Part shown: positions 1 to 8,744 of the stretch, piece by piece
Position numbering within the stretch: the first letter of the stretch is position 1
Layout: each line of letters opens with the position of its first letter
From: Chryseobacterium sp. YIM B08800
Lineage (GTDB): Bacteria; Bacteroidota; Bacteroidia; Flavobacteriales; Weeksellaceae
Direction: 5' to 3'
NCBI RefSeq assembly: GCF_026163565.1
Contig: NZ_JAPDKN010000056.1
Location: 1-32,559 of the forward strand
DNA length: 32,559 nt
Made by a program: the position numbers and the translations under genes
Notes under the pieces: generated by a model
The model's input: the letters and a program-made list of their open reading frames with translations, nothing else
The model's database searches: none
What the model was told of the DNA's origin: nothing

Positions 1-1
1 T

Positions 2-562
2 CCTGACCGACCTTTCGTGATGGGCGGAATGTTTCATGGGGGAGTTGGATTAGGAGGCGGAATTAATAATCACATGAGATCCATCCAAACCAAAAGCGGA
101 ATTAAAGTTTTGATGAATGATGATGAAGGAAGTGTAAATATTATTGATCCGAGTGGCAATACCTATTTCATGGATGGAAAGGGAAATATTACGGTAACCT
201 CACCAAAAAATATGACTTTCAATGTGGGAGAAAATTTAGATATCAAGGTGGGACAAAATATGAGCACTTCTGTAGGTGCAGACCAAAGTAATATTGTTGG
301 TATGAACAAAACAGAAAGTATTACCATGAATAGCTCACAAAGTGTGGGAGCAGTGAAAAATGTGATGATCGGAGGAAATTTCATGACCAATGTTGTTGGG
401 AAAATGATGGAGTTTATAAAAGGTAATAAAGAAAGTGAGGTTGAGCAGGATAGCCAGAAAGTAGTAAAAGGAGAAAGATTAATTCACAGTGAGAAGGATC
501 ATAAAATTCATTCTCAAACTGAAATTAATGGACAGGCCAACGAAAAAACTAATATGCATTAG
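2..562 (+). CDS. vgrG: Type VI secretion VgrG-like spike protein, C-terminal fragment
   Basis: This is the C-terminal 186 codons of a gene that begins before the window; the frame is open from base 2. The visible segment starts PDRPFVMGGMFHG, the conserved end of the gp5/OB-like core of Bacteroidota VgrG proteins. It continues into a long run of short strands punctuated by VG or NxxxxVG (roughly residues 50-150), the pattern of the trimeric gp5-type beta-helix that forms the needle. VgrG sits at the tip of the Hcp tube, punctures target cells and carries effectors. The end of the protein is polar and Lys/Glu/His-rich. It is followed after 3 nt by a lipase gene, the usual arrangement for a VgrG and its cargo. 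The family call is firm. The symbol is generic, because the N-terminal part cannot be seen. Confidence 0.88.
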   Translation, partial: PDRPFVMGGMFHGGVGLGGGINNHMRSIQTKSGIKVLMNDDEGSVNIIDPSGNTYFMDGKGNITVTSPKNMTFNVGENLDIKVGQNMSTSVGADQSNIVGMNKTESITMNSSQSVGAVKNVMIGGNFMTNVVGKMMEFIKGNKESEVEQDSQKVVKGERLIHSEKDHKIHSQTEINGQANEKTNMH

Positions 563-565
563 GAT

Positions 566-2341
566 ATGTCAAACGATAATGTTGCGAAGATAAGTATCAT
601 AGAAGGTGATTCTATTGAGATCGTTAAAGGACAGCATACTGAGTATGTTGGTAAAATGACCTATTCTTCATCTAAAAAATTGATTGCAACAGCCGAAAAT
701 GGAAAACTTTTTGGGGATAATCCTGAAGATCCTCCTAAAAGAGAGGGAAGAATTATTGATATTGTGATGTTTGTAGCAGGAACTACAGATCCTGTAAATA
801 CGGAAGGAAAAAAACATCACGCTAATACAGCTTACTGGAAATATATTGATGAAAAAACAAAAAAAGAAACAGAGCAAAGTTTAAATAATCTATGGAATAA
901 TATTAAGAAACTTAAATTTCAATTTTTGGATCTGCATATTGAAGGTGAATTCTTCAGCTGGTCTGGTGACAATGATACTAAAGAAAGAACCGAAGCTTCT
1001 GAAAGGTTATTTGATCTATTATTGAGAGTATATTCCGGGTGGAAAAATCAGGAAGTACATTTACATTTAATTGGGCATTCGCACGGCGGTAATGTAATCA
1101 ATCAATTTACAGAGCTTATTTCCAGTAAGGAGATGATAGCCAAATCTATTATTCTGAAACCTCGTAAGATCACTGAGTTTCCCAAATTATGGAAGGTTAA
1201 AAGTATTACTTATCTATCTACACCTTTTTTTCAAAAGAAGCATCAGCTGAATCATGGTAAATTACATAAAGACTGTAAAATCATTAATGTACATAATGAT
1301 TATGATTTGACCCAACAATTGGTTGCTAATTTTAGTCTGAACAATTTGGAAGGTTTGCTGAAGTCTTTTAAAATGGAAAGATTTGAGAAAGGTATAAATA
1401 TAGTGAAAGATGTAGATACTGATGCTGTTACAAAATACCTGAAAAGTTTTATTTGGCAGGATTTTAAAAATAAGGCAACGTTGGCATGGCAAGAAATGTC
1501 AAAAGCTTTTTTAGGATTTAATATTATCACTGCCGAATTTATCAAGTATATTAATTCTCTGAAAATCGAAAACTCTAACCTGCAAAAAGAAAAAGATTCT
1601 TTCGTCTCTCTTTTGAATAATCTTCAGCAATGGACCAATGATGTACATAAAAATTATACATCGATCAGTGGAGGTTATGACAAAGCAACGTGGGTGAAAA
1701 ATATGAAGCTTACACAAGGGTTGAAAGTTTTAAATACTTTGTTTGCTATTAAGAGTGCACCAAAAGACAGTTATTTATTAAGTTTATTAGCAGGAGTATT
1801 TGGTGAAAGCAAAGGAATAACTGATAGTATTGATGAAACATTATGGTCTCCGAAAAAACAAACTAAAGGTTTAACTATTATAGATGTACCCATTTATGAT
1901 AGCGATCCGTACAATTCCAGAAATAAGAAAAGTGAATTTGCTGCTTTTTTGAAAGGAGCACAAAATGCAGTACACAACCGCGAGTTAGAAGATATGCTGA
2001 TGAGGTTATTTAGTCAGTTTATTAAGCCGCCCCAGTTGAAAAAAATAATCAGCTATGTAGATAATGCTGAATATGTTGTAACAGGAAATTTAGACAAAGA
2101 GCTTAAAATATTAAGAGGAAATCTGGAGATATATGATTCTTTTGTCACGAAATATTATGCAGGACTCGTTATACCAGAGGATGAAAAAAACTTTGATGAT
2201 ATCTTGAAAAGACCGGGTACTTTACCCTATTTGGCGACGGCATCTCATAGCTTAAGCCATACTCAATTGTGGGCAAAAGCGGAAGAAGGATTGAAAAGTG
2301 CATTCAGTTCAGGAAAAAATCCGGGTTATAAAAAGAAATAA
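566..2341 (+). CDS. VgrG-linked lipase-type T6SS effector (alpha/beta hydrolase)
   Basis: A 591-residue protein with the lipase nucleophile elbow GHSHGG at 170-175 (Ser172), preceded by the hydrophobic strand HLHLI. The candidate acid is D245 or D247 in HNDYDL. The candidate histidine is H561 or H565 in SHSLSH near the C-terminus. There is no signal peptide or transmembrane segment, as expected of a T6SS-delivered cargo. Residues 1-55 do not look like hydrolase. They contain DSIEIVKG and a patch of short strands resembling the end of the upstream VgrG, followed by FGDNPEDPP, and may dock the enzyme on the spike. Position directly after vgrG and before small membrane/exported genes fits an anti-bacterial phospholipase (Tle-like) with immunity genes. 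The hydrolase fold is well supported. Phospholipid as substrate and the T6SS role are inferred, and no specific Tle family was assigned. Confidence 0.8.
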   Translation: MSNDNVAKISIIEGDSIEIVKGQHTEYVGKMTYSSSKKLIATAENGKLFGDNPEDPPKREGRIIDIVMFVAGTTDPVNTEGKKHHANTAYWKYIDEKTKKETEQSLNNLWNNIKKLKFQFLDLHIEGEFFSWSGDNDTKERTEASERLFDLLLRVYSGWKNQEVHLHLIGHSHGGNVINQFTELISSKEMIAKSIILKPRKITEFPKLWKVKSITYLSTPFFQKKHQLNHGKLHKDCKIINVHNDYDLTQQLVANFSLNNLEGLLKSFKMERFEKGINIVKDVDTDAVTKYLKSFIWQDFKNKATLAWQEMSKAFLGFNIITAEFIKYINSLKIENSNLQKEKDSFVSLLNNLQQWTNDVHKNYTSISGGYDKATWVKNMKLTQGLKVLNTLFAIKSAPKDSYLLSLLAGVFGESKGITDSIDETLWSPKKQTKGLTIIDVPIYDSDPYNSRNKKSEFAAFLKGAQNAVHNRELEDMLMRLFSQFIKPPQLKKIISYVDNAEYVVTGNLDKELKILRGNLEIYDSFVTKYYAGLVIPEDEKNFDDILKRPGTLPYLATASHSLSHTQLWAKAEEGLKSAFSSGKNPGYKKK

Positions 2342-2343
2342 AT

Positions 2344-2694
2344 ATGGAAAATAAAAGAAATATTACAGTAAGTTTATTTATCTATGTTTTATGTACGATT
2401 ATTTTATCCTGCTGGTATATCATACTGCATAGATATGAAGAATTAATAAACGTAAAAAGTATAATTAAAGTTGTTTTAAATGTTGGTCTCATTGGAGCGA
2501 CTGTTCCCGCCATAATATTCTCACTGATATATTATTTATTGAAAAAGATATCAAATAAACTATTACTTACATTTCTGATATTTATTTTATTCATTTTCTT
2601 AATATTTTCAGTGTATTGGATTACCGTTAATATGGTTTTCTATCATATTGGTGATGCTAAATCCTTTTTACAATCATTGTCGGAAATATTCTGA
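2344..2694 (+). CDS. Small three-helix membrane protein, candidate lipase immunity
   Basis: A 116-residue protein with predicted membrane helices at about 8-28, 42-66 and 73-98, short charged loops and a polar C-terminal tail (about 99-116). No family is recognised. It starts 2 nt after the lipase stop codon, so it is very probably co-transcribed and co-translated with it. In T6SS loci a small membrane or periplasmic gene immediately after a phospholipase effector is commonly its immunity protein; that role is inferred from position only. The downstream exported protein is the alternative candidate. Codon use and AT content match the neighbouring effector genes. Confidence 0.6.
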   Translation: MENKRNITVSLFIYVLCTIILSCWYIILHRYEELINVKSIIKVVLNVGLIGATVPAIIFSLIYYLLKKISNKLLLTFLIFILFIFLIFSVYWITVNMVFYHIGDAKSFLQSLSEIF

Positions 2695-2727
2695 GTGTAA
2701 AGTTTTATGATTAAAAACAAAAGAACT

Positions 2728-3336
2728 ATGAAAAAATTGTCGCAGTATATCGTTTTACTTCTTCTTTTAGCAAACGCTAATGTATTTGCACAGAAAACGG
2801 TTAATAAAGGCAATTACACATATCAAGTTCAAAAAGAAGTGGGAGATTTGAATAATGACAAACAAAATGACAAAGTGATGGTGGAAATGGATATCGAAGA
2901 CGAAACGCAACCATCGAGAGTACAAATATTCCTTTCACAACCCAATAAGAAACTTCAAATGGTGGTTTCTTCTACAAAAATTATTGAGGAGCAATACCCT
3001 AGCCGTAAAAATGGAAAATATAGTGGCAATAATGTTCCGGATTTTTTTATTGAAAATGGAAAATTAATAATGCTAACAGATATCGATAACCGAAAAAGCA
3101 GTTATGAATTTAGGTTGAATAAAAATAATTTTGAATTGGTTAAAATATCAAGGGTATTATGGGACGGAAAAGCCACCACTTTTCAAACGGAAATAGATTT
3201 AATAAAAGGGACTAAAACACAATATGACTTAGATTTTGGTCCAAGCAAAAAAAATATAAAAAACACTAAATTAAAACCAATCAAGACCTTGCCTAAAATA
3301 CAGGATTTAAGTTTTTCTGATTTAGAAGAATATTAA
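2728..3336 (+). CDS. Exported protein with FG-GAP-like segment, candidate immunity
   Basis: A 202-residue protein starting MKKLSQYIVLLLLLANANVFAQ, a clear signal peptide with a likely cut after VFA. An in-frame ATG lies 21 nt upstream (2707), but the 2728 start gives the canonical signal peptide and is preferred. The mature part opens with GDLNNDKQNDKVMV, similar to the DxNxDxxxD calcium-type loop of FG-GAP/VCBS repeats, followed by beta-rich sequence. It should sit in the periplasm or at the surface, where a lipase effector would act, so it is a second candidate for neutralising the upstream lipase. No enzyme motif is seen. The exported call is firm; the function is a guess from context. Confidence 0.65.
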   Translation: MKKLSQYIVLLLLLANANVFAQKTVNKGNYTYQVQKEVGDLNNDKQNDKVMVEMDIEDETQPSRVQIFLSQPNKKLQMVVSSTKIIEEQYPSRKNGKYSGNNVPDFFIENGKLIMLTDIDNRKSSYEFRLNKNNFELVKISRVLWDGKATTFQTEIDLIKGTKTQYDLDFGPSKKNIKNTKLKPIKTLPKIQDLSFSDLEEY

Positions 3337-3426
3337 TTATACTTTGTATTCTGAATTAAATAAAGCATCTGTTGATAAAAACTAATAAATATAAATGATA
3401 ACGAAGAATTGGGGGAAACAATTGAA

Positions 3427-4401
3427 ATGAAAGACTCGGTGATAAATGAATATAAGAAGGTTAAAGTAGAAGGAATTTTAAACCTTAAAGAATTTTCCGC
3501 AGAATATGAAATGACTCCGGAAGAGTTTTTGAATTTTCATAATAGACACTGCAGTTTTCAGGAGTTATTGACGCTGTCTCTACCAAAATATGTAGAATAC
3601 GTTTATGTTCCGTTTGATAAGTTTGAGACAAGAAATCAGAAATTACTGAAAAGTTCAACATTAAATCTTCCGTCTGTTTCCAGTGAGAAAGTTTATGGAG
3701 TCGTTATCAAATTCCTCCCAAAAAATCTTCAGATCCACTACAGAATAAAGATAAAAAGAACTCCATTTCATTTGGAGCTGACCAAGGAAAAAACTTACGT
3801 AAACAATCAGGAAATTGATAAAGTTATAGAACAGTTATTTGAAAAAGCAGAACAGGTTTTATATCCGTTACAGATTTCAGTAAAGAAAAATGGTGGGCTT
3901 GAAAATATTATCAACCATGAAGAAATTGCTAAACGCTGGAAAGCAGATTGTCTTCCAAAAATGAAAGATTATTATCAGTCTGAAACTACAGATCAGATTT
4001 TGACGCAAATAGATAAGGCGTATTCAAATCTTAATCTGAAAAAAGAAATGTTTGAAAGAAATATTTTTTATAAACTGTTCTTTTTGCCTGTTTACGGGAG
4101 CTATCCGCAATTTTTTAAAAAAGATTTTCTACAGGTCTATTTTTCGGGTTTAGCACAGGAAATTGGATATGAGACAGAATTGGTATTGAATAAAGAATAT
4201 ACAAAAGGAGGTAAGATAGCATTAAAAATAACAGGAAATGAAGAAGAAAATCTGTTTAATAAAAACAGAAAAAAAGGAGAAGTAGATCTTCTGTATAAAT
4301 TAAATAAAGAAACCGGAGAGATATTTTCAATCAACGGTTATCTTTCAACATTTGAGAAAAACACCGAATATAAAATTGATTTTCAGTTATACGAACAGTA
4401 G
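3427..4401 (+). CDS. T6SS-locus protein with LysM-like N-terminus, possible adaptor
   Basis: A 324-residue cytoplasmic-type protein without signal peptide or membrane helix. Residues about 14-65 follow a LysM-like spacing: a leading VKVEG, then LKEFSAEYEMTPEEFLNFHN, then an extended end YVYVPFD. The rest is mixed alpha/beta, Lys- and Glu-rich, with no motif I recognise. The chosen start is ATG 3427. The frame is also open upstream with a TTG at 3409, which would add six residues. LysM proteins occur beside VgrG/PAAR genes in T6SS and in contractile injection systems, where some join spike to tube. Lying directly before the PAAR-like gene, this may load or anchor the next effector. That role is inference, and the LysM match is by eye only. 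Confidence 0.6.
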   Translation: MKDSVINEYKKVKVEGILNLKEFSAEYEMTPEEFLNFHNRHCSFQELLTLSLPKYVEYVYVPFDKFETRNQKLLKSSTLNLPSVSSEKVYGVVIKFLPKNLQIHYRIKIKRTPFHLELTKEKTYVNNQEIDKVIEQLFEKAEQVLYPLQISVKKNGGLENIINHEEIAKRWKADCLPKMKDYYQSETTDQILTQIDKAYSNLNLKKEMFERNIFYKLFFLPVYGSYPQFFKKDFLQVYFSGLAQEIGYETELVLNKEYTKGGKIALKITGNEEENLFNKNRKKGEVDLLYKLNKETGEIFSINGYLSTFEKNTEYKIDFQLYEQ

Positions 4402-4425
4402 ATCTGAGAAAAAATACAAAATACT

Positions 4426-4893
4426 ATGAGTGAAAAACATTTAGTTTGTCATGGAGCTACCTGCCAATGTAAGTTTGGTACAACTCCTGATAAACTTACC
4501 GTAAAAACACAAAGCAAACGTTACATTAATGAGAATGGGCGCAAAAAGCTTATGGCTACTCATGTAGATATTGGACCTACCTTCGAGAAAAATACCTTCG
4601 GATCTTGCAAAAAAATGAATAACAATCCTTGTCAGGCGGTTGTTACTCAATGGAGTGGTTTTTATGAAAAAATTATTTTGGAGGATAATCAGGGCAAAGC
4701 ATTGTTAGAAGACAGCAAGGCAACCTGTCCTATAGGAGGTCCGGATTGTATTGAGATTATCAATCACGGGCAAACGGCGGAAGCATCTGCACAAAATATG
4801 AAGAATGCGGATAAGGAAGTTTTGGTTGAAATGATACCTTTTGTTGATTTCCTTGATGAAGAAAGTCTAATTCATTTAAATGTACTGTCATGA
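4426..4893 (+). CDS. PAAR-like DUF4280 spike-tip protein
   Basis: A 155-residue protein with the cysteine-rich layout of DUF4280 (PAAR-like) proteins. It has C8, C13 and C15 in CHGATCQCKFG, FGSCKKMNNNPC (C61, C69), ALLEDSKATCPIGGPDC (C101, C108) and a closing IEIINHGQ. Proteins of this family form a conical, probably metal-stabilised cap on VgrG and either carry a fused toxin or precede a separate one. Here there is only about 40 residues after the core, and its stop overlaps the start of the next gene by 4 nt (ATGA). The 954-residue partner is therefore probably translated by coupling and mounted on this cap. The family call is strong. Confidence 0.85.
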   Translation: MSEKHLVCHGATCQCKFGTTPDKLTVKTQSKRYINENGRKKLMATHVDIGPTFEKNTFGSCKKMNNNPCQAVVTQWSGFYEKIILEDNQGKALLEDSKATCPIGGPDCIEIINHGQTAEASAQNMKNADKEVLVEMIPFVDFLDEESLIHLNVLS

Positions 4894-7754
4894 ATAATCC
4901 AAAAATAAAAATTTATCCTCAAATAACAGATAAATATGATGCAGGAACCGGGTACATTCTTGTTGATCCAACAAAAGAGGGAAAGTCTTCCATAAAAGCA
5001 GAAATCGAAAACTGGGATAAGCTGGAAGTAGAGGAGCAAAAAAATTTAGCCTGGGTCTGGAGTATTTGTAATAATAAACCAAATTTTCAGGAAAATGCAT
5101 ACAATCCAGATTTAGGCATAGGAAAAGGTAAAGAACATAGCTTGAGCTTTACAAAAATCTATTGGGGAGGCATAGGATGGCTTGAACCTTACATTCATGG
5201 TAAGTCTAAACCCACGAATAGTACTAAAAATGGAGTATTTGTACAGGTTAAAACGACCCCAAAAGTTCTTGGATATGAATGGAGAGAATATGATGCTGGT
5301 AATGACGGGGCGGTTATTAATAGAGAGGTAAAATATGGCGAAACAATTCAGCTTCATATTTATACTGATGGATTATTTGGTGAAGATATAGAAATATTGC
5401 TGTTTGATGATAAAAATAAAGCTGAAGACCTACCCATGCACGAGAAAGAAGATGGAAAATGGAAAAAAGAAGAGGAACGTCTGGAACTTGAGAAAATTGA
5501 TAAAAATAAACTTCCCAATTCATTTTCCAGAATATTAAGAGAAGTAGGTGTATTTGTCTCTAAAAATAAACCCGTTTTTCAAACAATTAATAGTGAACTA
5601 AAAAATGGTATCAATTATCAAAAGTGTATCACTAATATTTATGTAGATCCTGTCTGGAGTTTCTATGCTAATTCTGAAAATAATAAATTTAATAAAAATT
5701 CAATTAAGCTAAAAGCATCCATCTTTTTTTCAGACAAAGAATTGGTCTGTAATAAGAATAGTATTACATTATTAGGGCTTAGTAATGATGTTTCGTTTCT
5801 TAAACCCGAAGGAAATAAAGTGGCCATTGTAGGAGAGGTTCAGACAAATTATGCCAATTTTTTACCTTGTGGCTATTCAGAAATACATGGTAAGTACAAA
5901 AAAAACGAAGAAGAAGTAGATATACAGGTATTTCCTCTGAAAGATAATCCAAATCCCACACAATTAGTTTTTCCTATTGTTGCAGGAGTAGACAAAATGA
6001 GAAAAGAGCTAACTGTTGAATTAAAAGATGTTCGCTCCAATGATTGTTTACATGAAGGAAAGTTAAGGCATACAGGAAAAGTAATAGATATATCAAAAAT
6101 AGAATCATTACTGAAACCGGATAATACAACAAGAAAAAGGCAGTGGAGACTTGCACAAAGTTCTGAAATATTTAGCGGTGGGGAAGCACAAACTAAAAAA
6201 GAAGAAGATAAAAGTAAGCTGACACAGGCAATCACTTTAATTGACGGAGGAAAAAAATTAAAGATGCAATCGGGGTTTAAAATATTAGAAAATTATTATC
6301 CTTTCGAGTATCAACCTCCTACAGATGAATTGCTTAAGATGAAATTGGGTTATGATTATACTTGGGGTAATACAGTTAACCCGCTTAGTGGTTTAATAGG
6401 AACAATTTGGCCTAACAGTGGAATTGCAGTTCAGAAATATCCAATTGGTTTAAATACATGTGCATTTCGTACACCGTTATATATTGCTGTTTATCCGGAT
6501 ACAAAATGGACGCTTCAAATTGCTTATAACTATGATGGGAAAGAATTCAATGAACTAAGAGAAGAATATCACGAAACCTGGAAGTTAAAGGAACTTGAGG
6601 CAGATGAACGAATCAATCAGCTAAAAGAGCAACGGCAAGGTAATATATCCGGCAGTAAAAAGAAAAAAAACAAAAGGAAAATTCAGCAGGCTTCTCAGGA
6701 AAGAAGCAGGGCTCGAAAAAATAATTCTGTTCGAAGCCAGGCAAAGAATCTTATGCAAAAAGCACATGGAACACTTGATGCTGAGTATAATTTGATTTGT
6801 GAGTTCGACAGACCTTATGCTGCATTAAATTTCAGTTCAGAATTTCTTAAAGCAAAAGAATTTCTTCATAAAATTGTAAGCTTAAAAGAGCTTATTGAAA
6901 AAATTGTAAAAGGTAATAATACAGAAACTACAAGAAGCTCTCCGACAGGTAATGCAACTATTACAAATCGTAAAGCTAAGTTGCAGGAACTGATGAACAA
7001 GAGAGGAGGAGAAAAGAAAAGTAACTGGAGTTTTGAGCTTACTCCTCCGAAAGTTGGTCTTTCTGTAAGCTGGTGTGCAGAAGCTGCAGCAGATTTAAAA
7101 AGCCCGGAAATGGGAACTTTAATTGAAGGTGCAATTGATTTAAATCCTCTTTTTGGAATCGAAGCAAAATATGATCTGTATCAATTATTATATAAGATCA
7201 AACATCCTGTTGTTCTTGCTGTTGTTGCTATCTTAGATGTTTTAGACGAAGCATTGGGAGATAATTTTGATATTAATTTAGATTTAATTATTAACAGTGA
7301 AATTTTTGGATCTTTAAAAGGAAGTATCAATACAGCTTCTGGTAGTAACTTTACCAACAGATTGATGAAAGATGATGATGGAAGCCCATGCAAGTTTGGA
7401 GGAAAAGTTTCAATTGCCATTAAAGGATATTTACAGGCTAATGGAAGTATGAAAGTTTTTGTTTTCTGGAAGTCTAAAGCTTATCTGGAAGCAAGTGTAG
7501 AAGTGAAAAGCGGAATAGCCTTAGAGTTTGTTACAAAAGCAGATACCCACAGTATTTATGTGGAACCTGAAGTAAAATTTGAAGGATTATTACTAGAAGC
7601 AAATGTTAGTTTAGGATTTGTTGCAGACGATGCAGGAACAGACAATATCAGTGAACTGAAAGAAAAAGATGGAATACACTATACTGCAGATGGGAAAATA
7701 GTAGTATTAGACCCTTATACATGGAAAACAGGTTGGAAATTACCTATAATATAA
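4890..7754 (+). CDS. 954-residue candidate T6SS effector, PAAR-coupled, unknown activity
   Basis: A large protein without signal peptide, overlapping the PAAR-like gene by 4 nt. Three parts can be seen. Residues 1-550 are beta-rich with repeated Ig-like stretches, for example the segment around GYEWREYDAGNDGAVINREV and later CAFRTPLYIAVYPDTKWTLQ. A highly charged coiled linker runs from about 560 to 640, with KKKKNKRK near 590-598 followed by an Arg/Ser/Gln-rich stretch. A C-terminal region from about 710 to 954 contains one hydrophobic helix (772-787, HPVVLAVVAILDVLDE) flanked by long alternating strands rich in Gly, Val and Lys. No catalytic motif (HxxxE, GxSxG, HNH, DxD) stands out in the C-terminal part. 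The context suggests a delivered toxin. The helix-plus-strand C-terminus would suit a membrane-acting domain, but this is speculative. A structural spike-associated role is the alternative. Confidence 0.7.
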   Translation: MNNPKIKIYPQITDKYDAGTGYILVDPTKEGKSSIKAEIENWDKLEVEEQKNLAWVWSICNNKPNFQENAYNPDLGIGKGKEHSLSFTKIYWGGIGWLEPYIHGKSKPTNSTKNGVFVQVKTTPKVLGYEWREYDAGNDGAVINREVKYGETIQLHIYTDGLFGEDIEILLFDDKNKAEDLPMHEKEDGKWKKEEERLELEKIDKNKLPNSFSRILREVGVFVSKNKPVFQTINSELKNGINYQKCITNIYVDPVWSFYANSENNKFNKNSIKLKASIFFSDKELVCNKNSITLLGLSNDVSFLKPEGNKVAIVGEVQTNYANFLPCGYSEIHGKYKKNEEEVDIQVFPLKDNPNPTQLVFPIVAGVDKMRKELTVELKDVRSNDCLHEGKLRHTGKVIDISKIESLLKPDNTTRKRQWRLAQSSEIFSGGEAQTKKEEDKSKLTQAITLIDGGKKLKMQSGFKILENYYPFEYQPPTDELLKMKLGYDYTWGNTVNPLSGLIGTIWPNSGIAVQKYPIGLNTCAFRTPLYIAVYPDTKWTLQIAYNYDGKEFNELREEYHETWKLKELEADERINQLKEQRQGNISGSKKKKNKRKIQQASQERSRARKNNSVRSQAKNLMQKAHGTLDAEYNLICEFDRPYAALNFSSEFLKAKEFLHKIVSLKELIEKIVKGNNTETTRSSPTGNATITNRKAKLQELMNKRGGEKKSNWSFELTPPKVGLSVSWCAEAAADLKSPEMGTLIEGAIDLNPLFGIEAKYDLYQLLYKIKHPVVLAVVAILDVLDEALGDNFDINLDLIINSEIFGSLKGSINTASGSNFTNRLMKDDDGSPCKFGGKVSIAIKGYLQANGSMKVFVFWKSKAYLEASVEVKSGIALEFVTKADTHSIYVEPEVKFEGLLLEANVSLGFVADDAGTDNISELKEKDGIHYTADGKIVVLDPYTWKTGWKLPII

Positions 7755-7760
7755 AAAATA

Positions 7761-8741
7761 ATGACAAAGTTTATATTCACATTATTATTGACAGCAAGCC
7801 TCATAAGCTGTGCACAGGAATCAAAAGATAAAACAATGACAACACAACAACGAATAGAATATTTTTCCGGCAAAGTTCAAAAATTTGAAAAAGAGCCACT
7901 TTATCAACTCGATATTCAGTCTGTTTATAATTTCAGAGTCTTGGTAAACGGAAACCCTGTATATTCTAATTTTGATAAAATTCCGGGAGCAGCAAAAGTT
8001 AATATCAATTCTTCTATTTTAAAGAGCGGGAAACAAAGTATTGAAATTGAATTGTATCCTGGATATGATAATAACGGAGTACAGAAACCGTATCTTGGAA
8101 ATGGTGAAAATTTTGTACTAAAAGTCGAAAAAACAGGATGGAATAAAGATGGGTCATTGCAGACTCCGGAAGAGGTTGCTGAGTTTAGAAATGACGATCA
8201 GGGGATTGACTACTCAAAATTAGCGGAATACAAGACAAAGGTTAGCTTTAATGCCTCAGTTCCTTATAATCTTACAGGATGGGAGAATGGAGAAGACCTT
8301 TCTAAATTAAACCAAAAAGAATTAGAAACAAAGGTTGTCAATTTTTATAAAAATATGGCTTCAGCTTTCAAAGAAAAAAATTATGATTATCTGAATACGG
8401 TATTTTTAAATGCTGATAATGAATGGTATCAGGCAGAATATTTTCCAAAAGATGTGATTGCAAAGTTTCAGTCTACTAAGGGCAGAAAAGCTAAATCTGT
8501 TTCTACAACTCGTGCAGAATCTGATACTTATTCACAAAATATTTACCCCATCGAAAATTATGTAATGAAATTTTATGGTAATAACAGAATGGTAAGGCTA
8601 GAACCTAAAGAAGGCTTTAATCGTGGAGAATCTTTACTGGGATATGAAGATATTGATAAATCTGGAATGAATAGAAAGACATTTATAGATATGGTATTAT
8701 ATATTCCAAAAGGAACGCAAAGCTTGCAAATCATCAGATAA
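7761..8741 (+). CDS. Lipoprotein, candidate immunity protein
   Basis: A 326-residue protein starting MTKFIFTLLLTASLISCAQ, with a lipobox (LISC) and lipidation at Cys17, so it is exported and membrane-anchored. The mature part has a beta-rich segment (about 45-100, RVLVNGNPVYSNFDKIPG onward) and a second alpha/beta half after about 170 (LNQKELETKVVNFYKNMASA). No known family is recognised. It starts 6 nt after the 954-residue gene and is followed after 3 nt by a membrane protein. An envelope-facing lipoprotein directly behind a T6SS cargo gene is a classic immunity arrangement, so protection from the 954-residue protein is the working idea, from position alone. Confidence 0.7.
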   Translation: MTKFIFTLLLTASLISCAQESKDKTMTTQQRIEYFSGKVQKFEKEPLYQLDIQSVYNFRVLVNGNPVYSNFDKIPGAAKVNINSSILKSGKQSIEIELYPGYDNNGVQKPYLGNGENFVLKVEKTGWNKDGSLQTPEEVAEFRNDDQGIDYSKLAEYKTKVSFNASVPYNLTGWENGEDLSKLNQKELETKVVNFYKNMASAFKEKNYDYLNTVFLNADNEWYQAEYFPKDVIAKFQSTKGRKAKSVSTTRAESDTYSQNIYPIENYVMKFYGNNRMVRLEPKEGFNRGESLLGYEDIDKSGMNRKTFIDMVLYIPKGTQSLQIIR

Positions 8742-8744
8742 TAC

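Noticed and set aside
3395..3430. Possible alternative ATG start and frameshift ahead of the LysM-like gene
   Set aside because: The frame stops after 11 codons and its residues do not extend the downstream protein, so a broken gene is not supported.
5873..6235. 120-codon minus frame with a signal-peptide-like, Ser/Leu-rich start
   Set aside because: It lies wholly antisense within the 954-residue gene, and the hydrophobic look comes from reading Lys/Glu-rich codons backwards.
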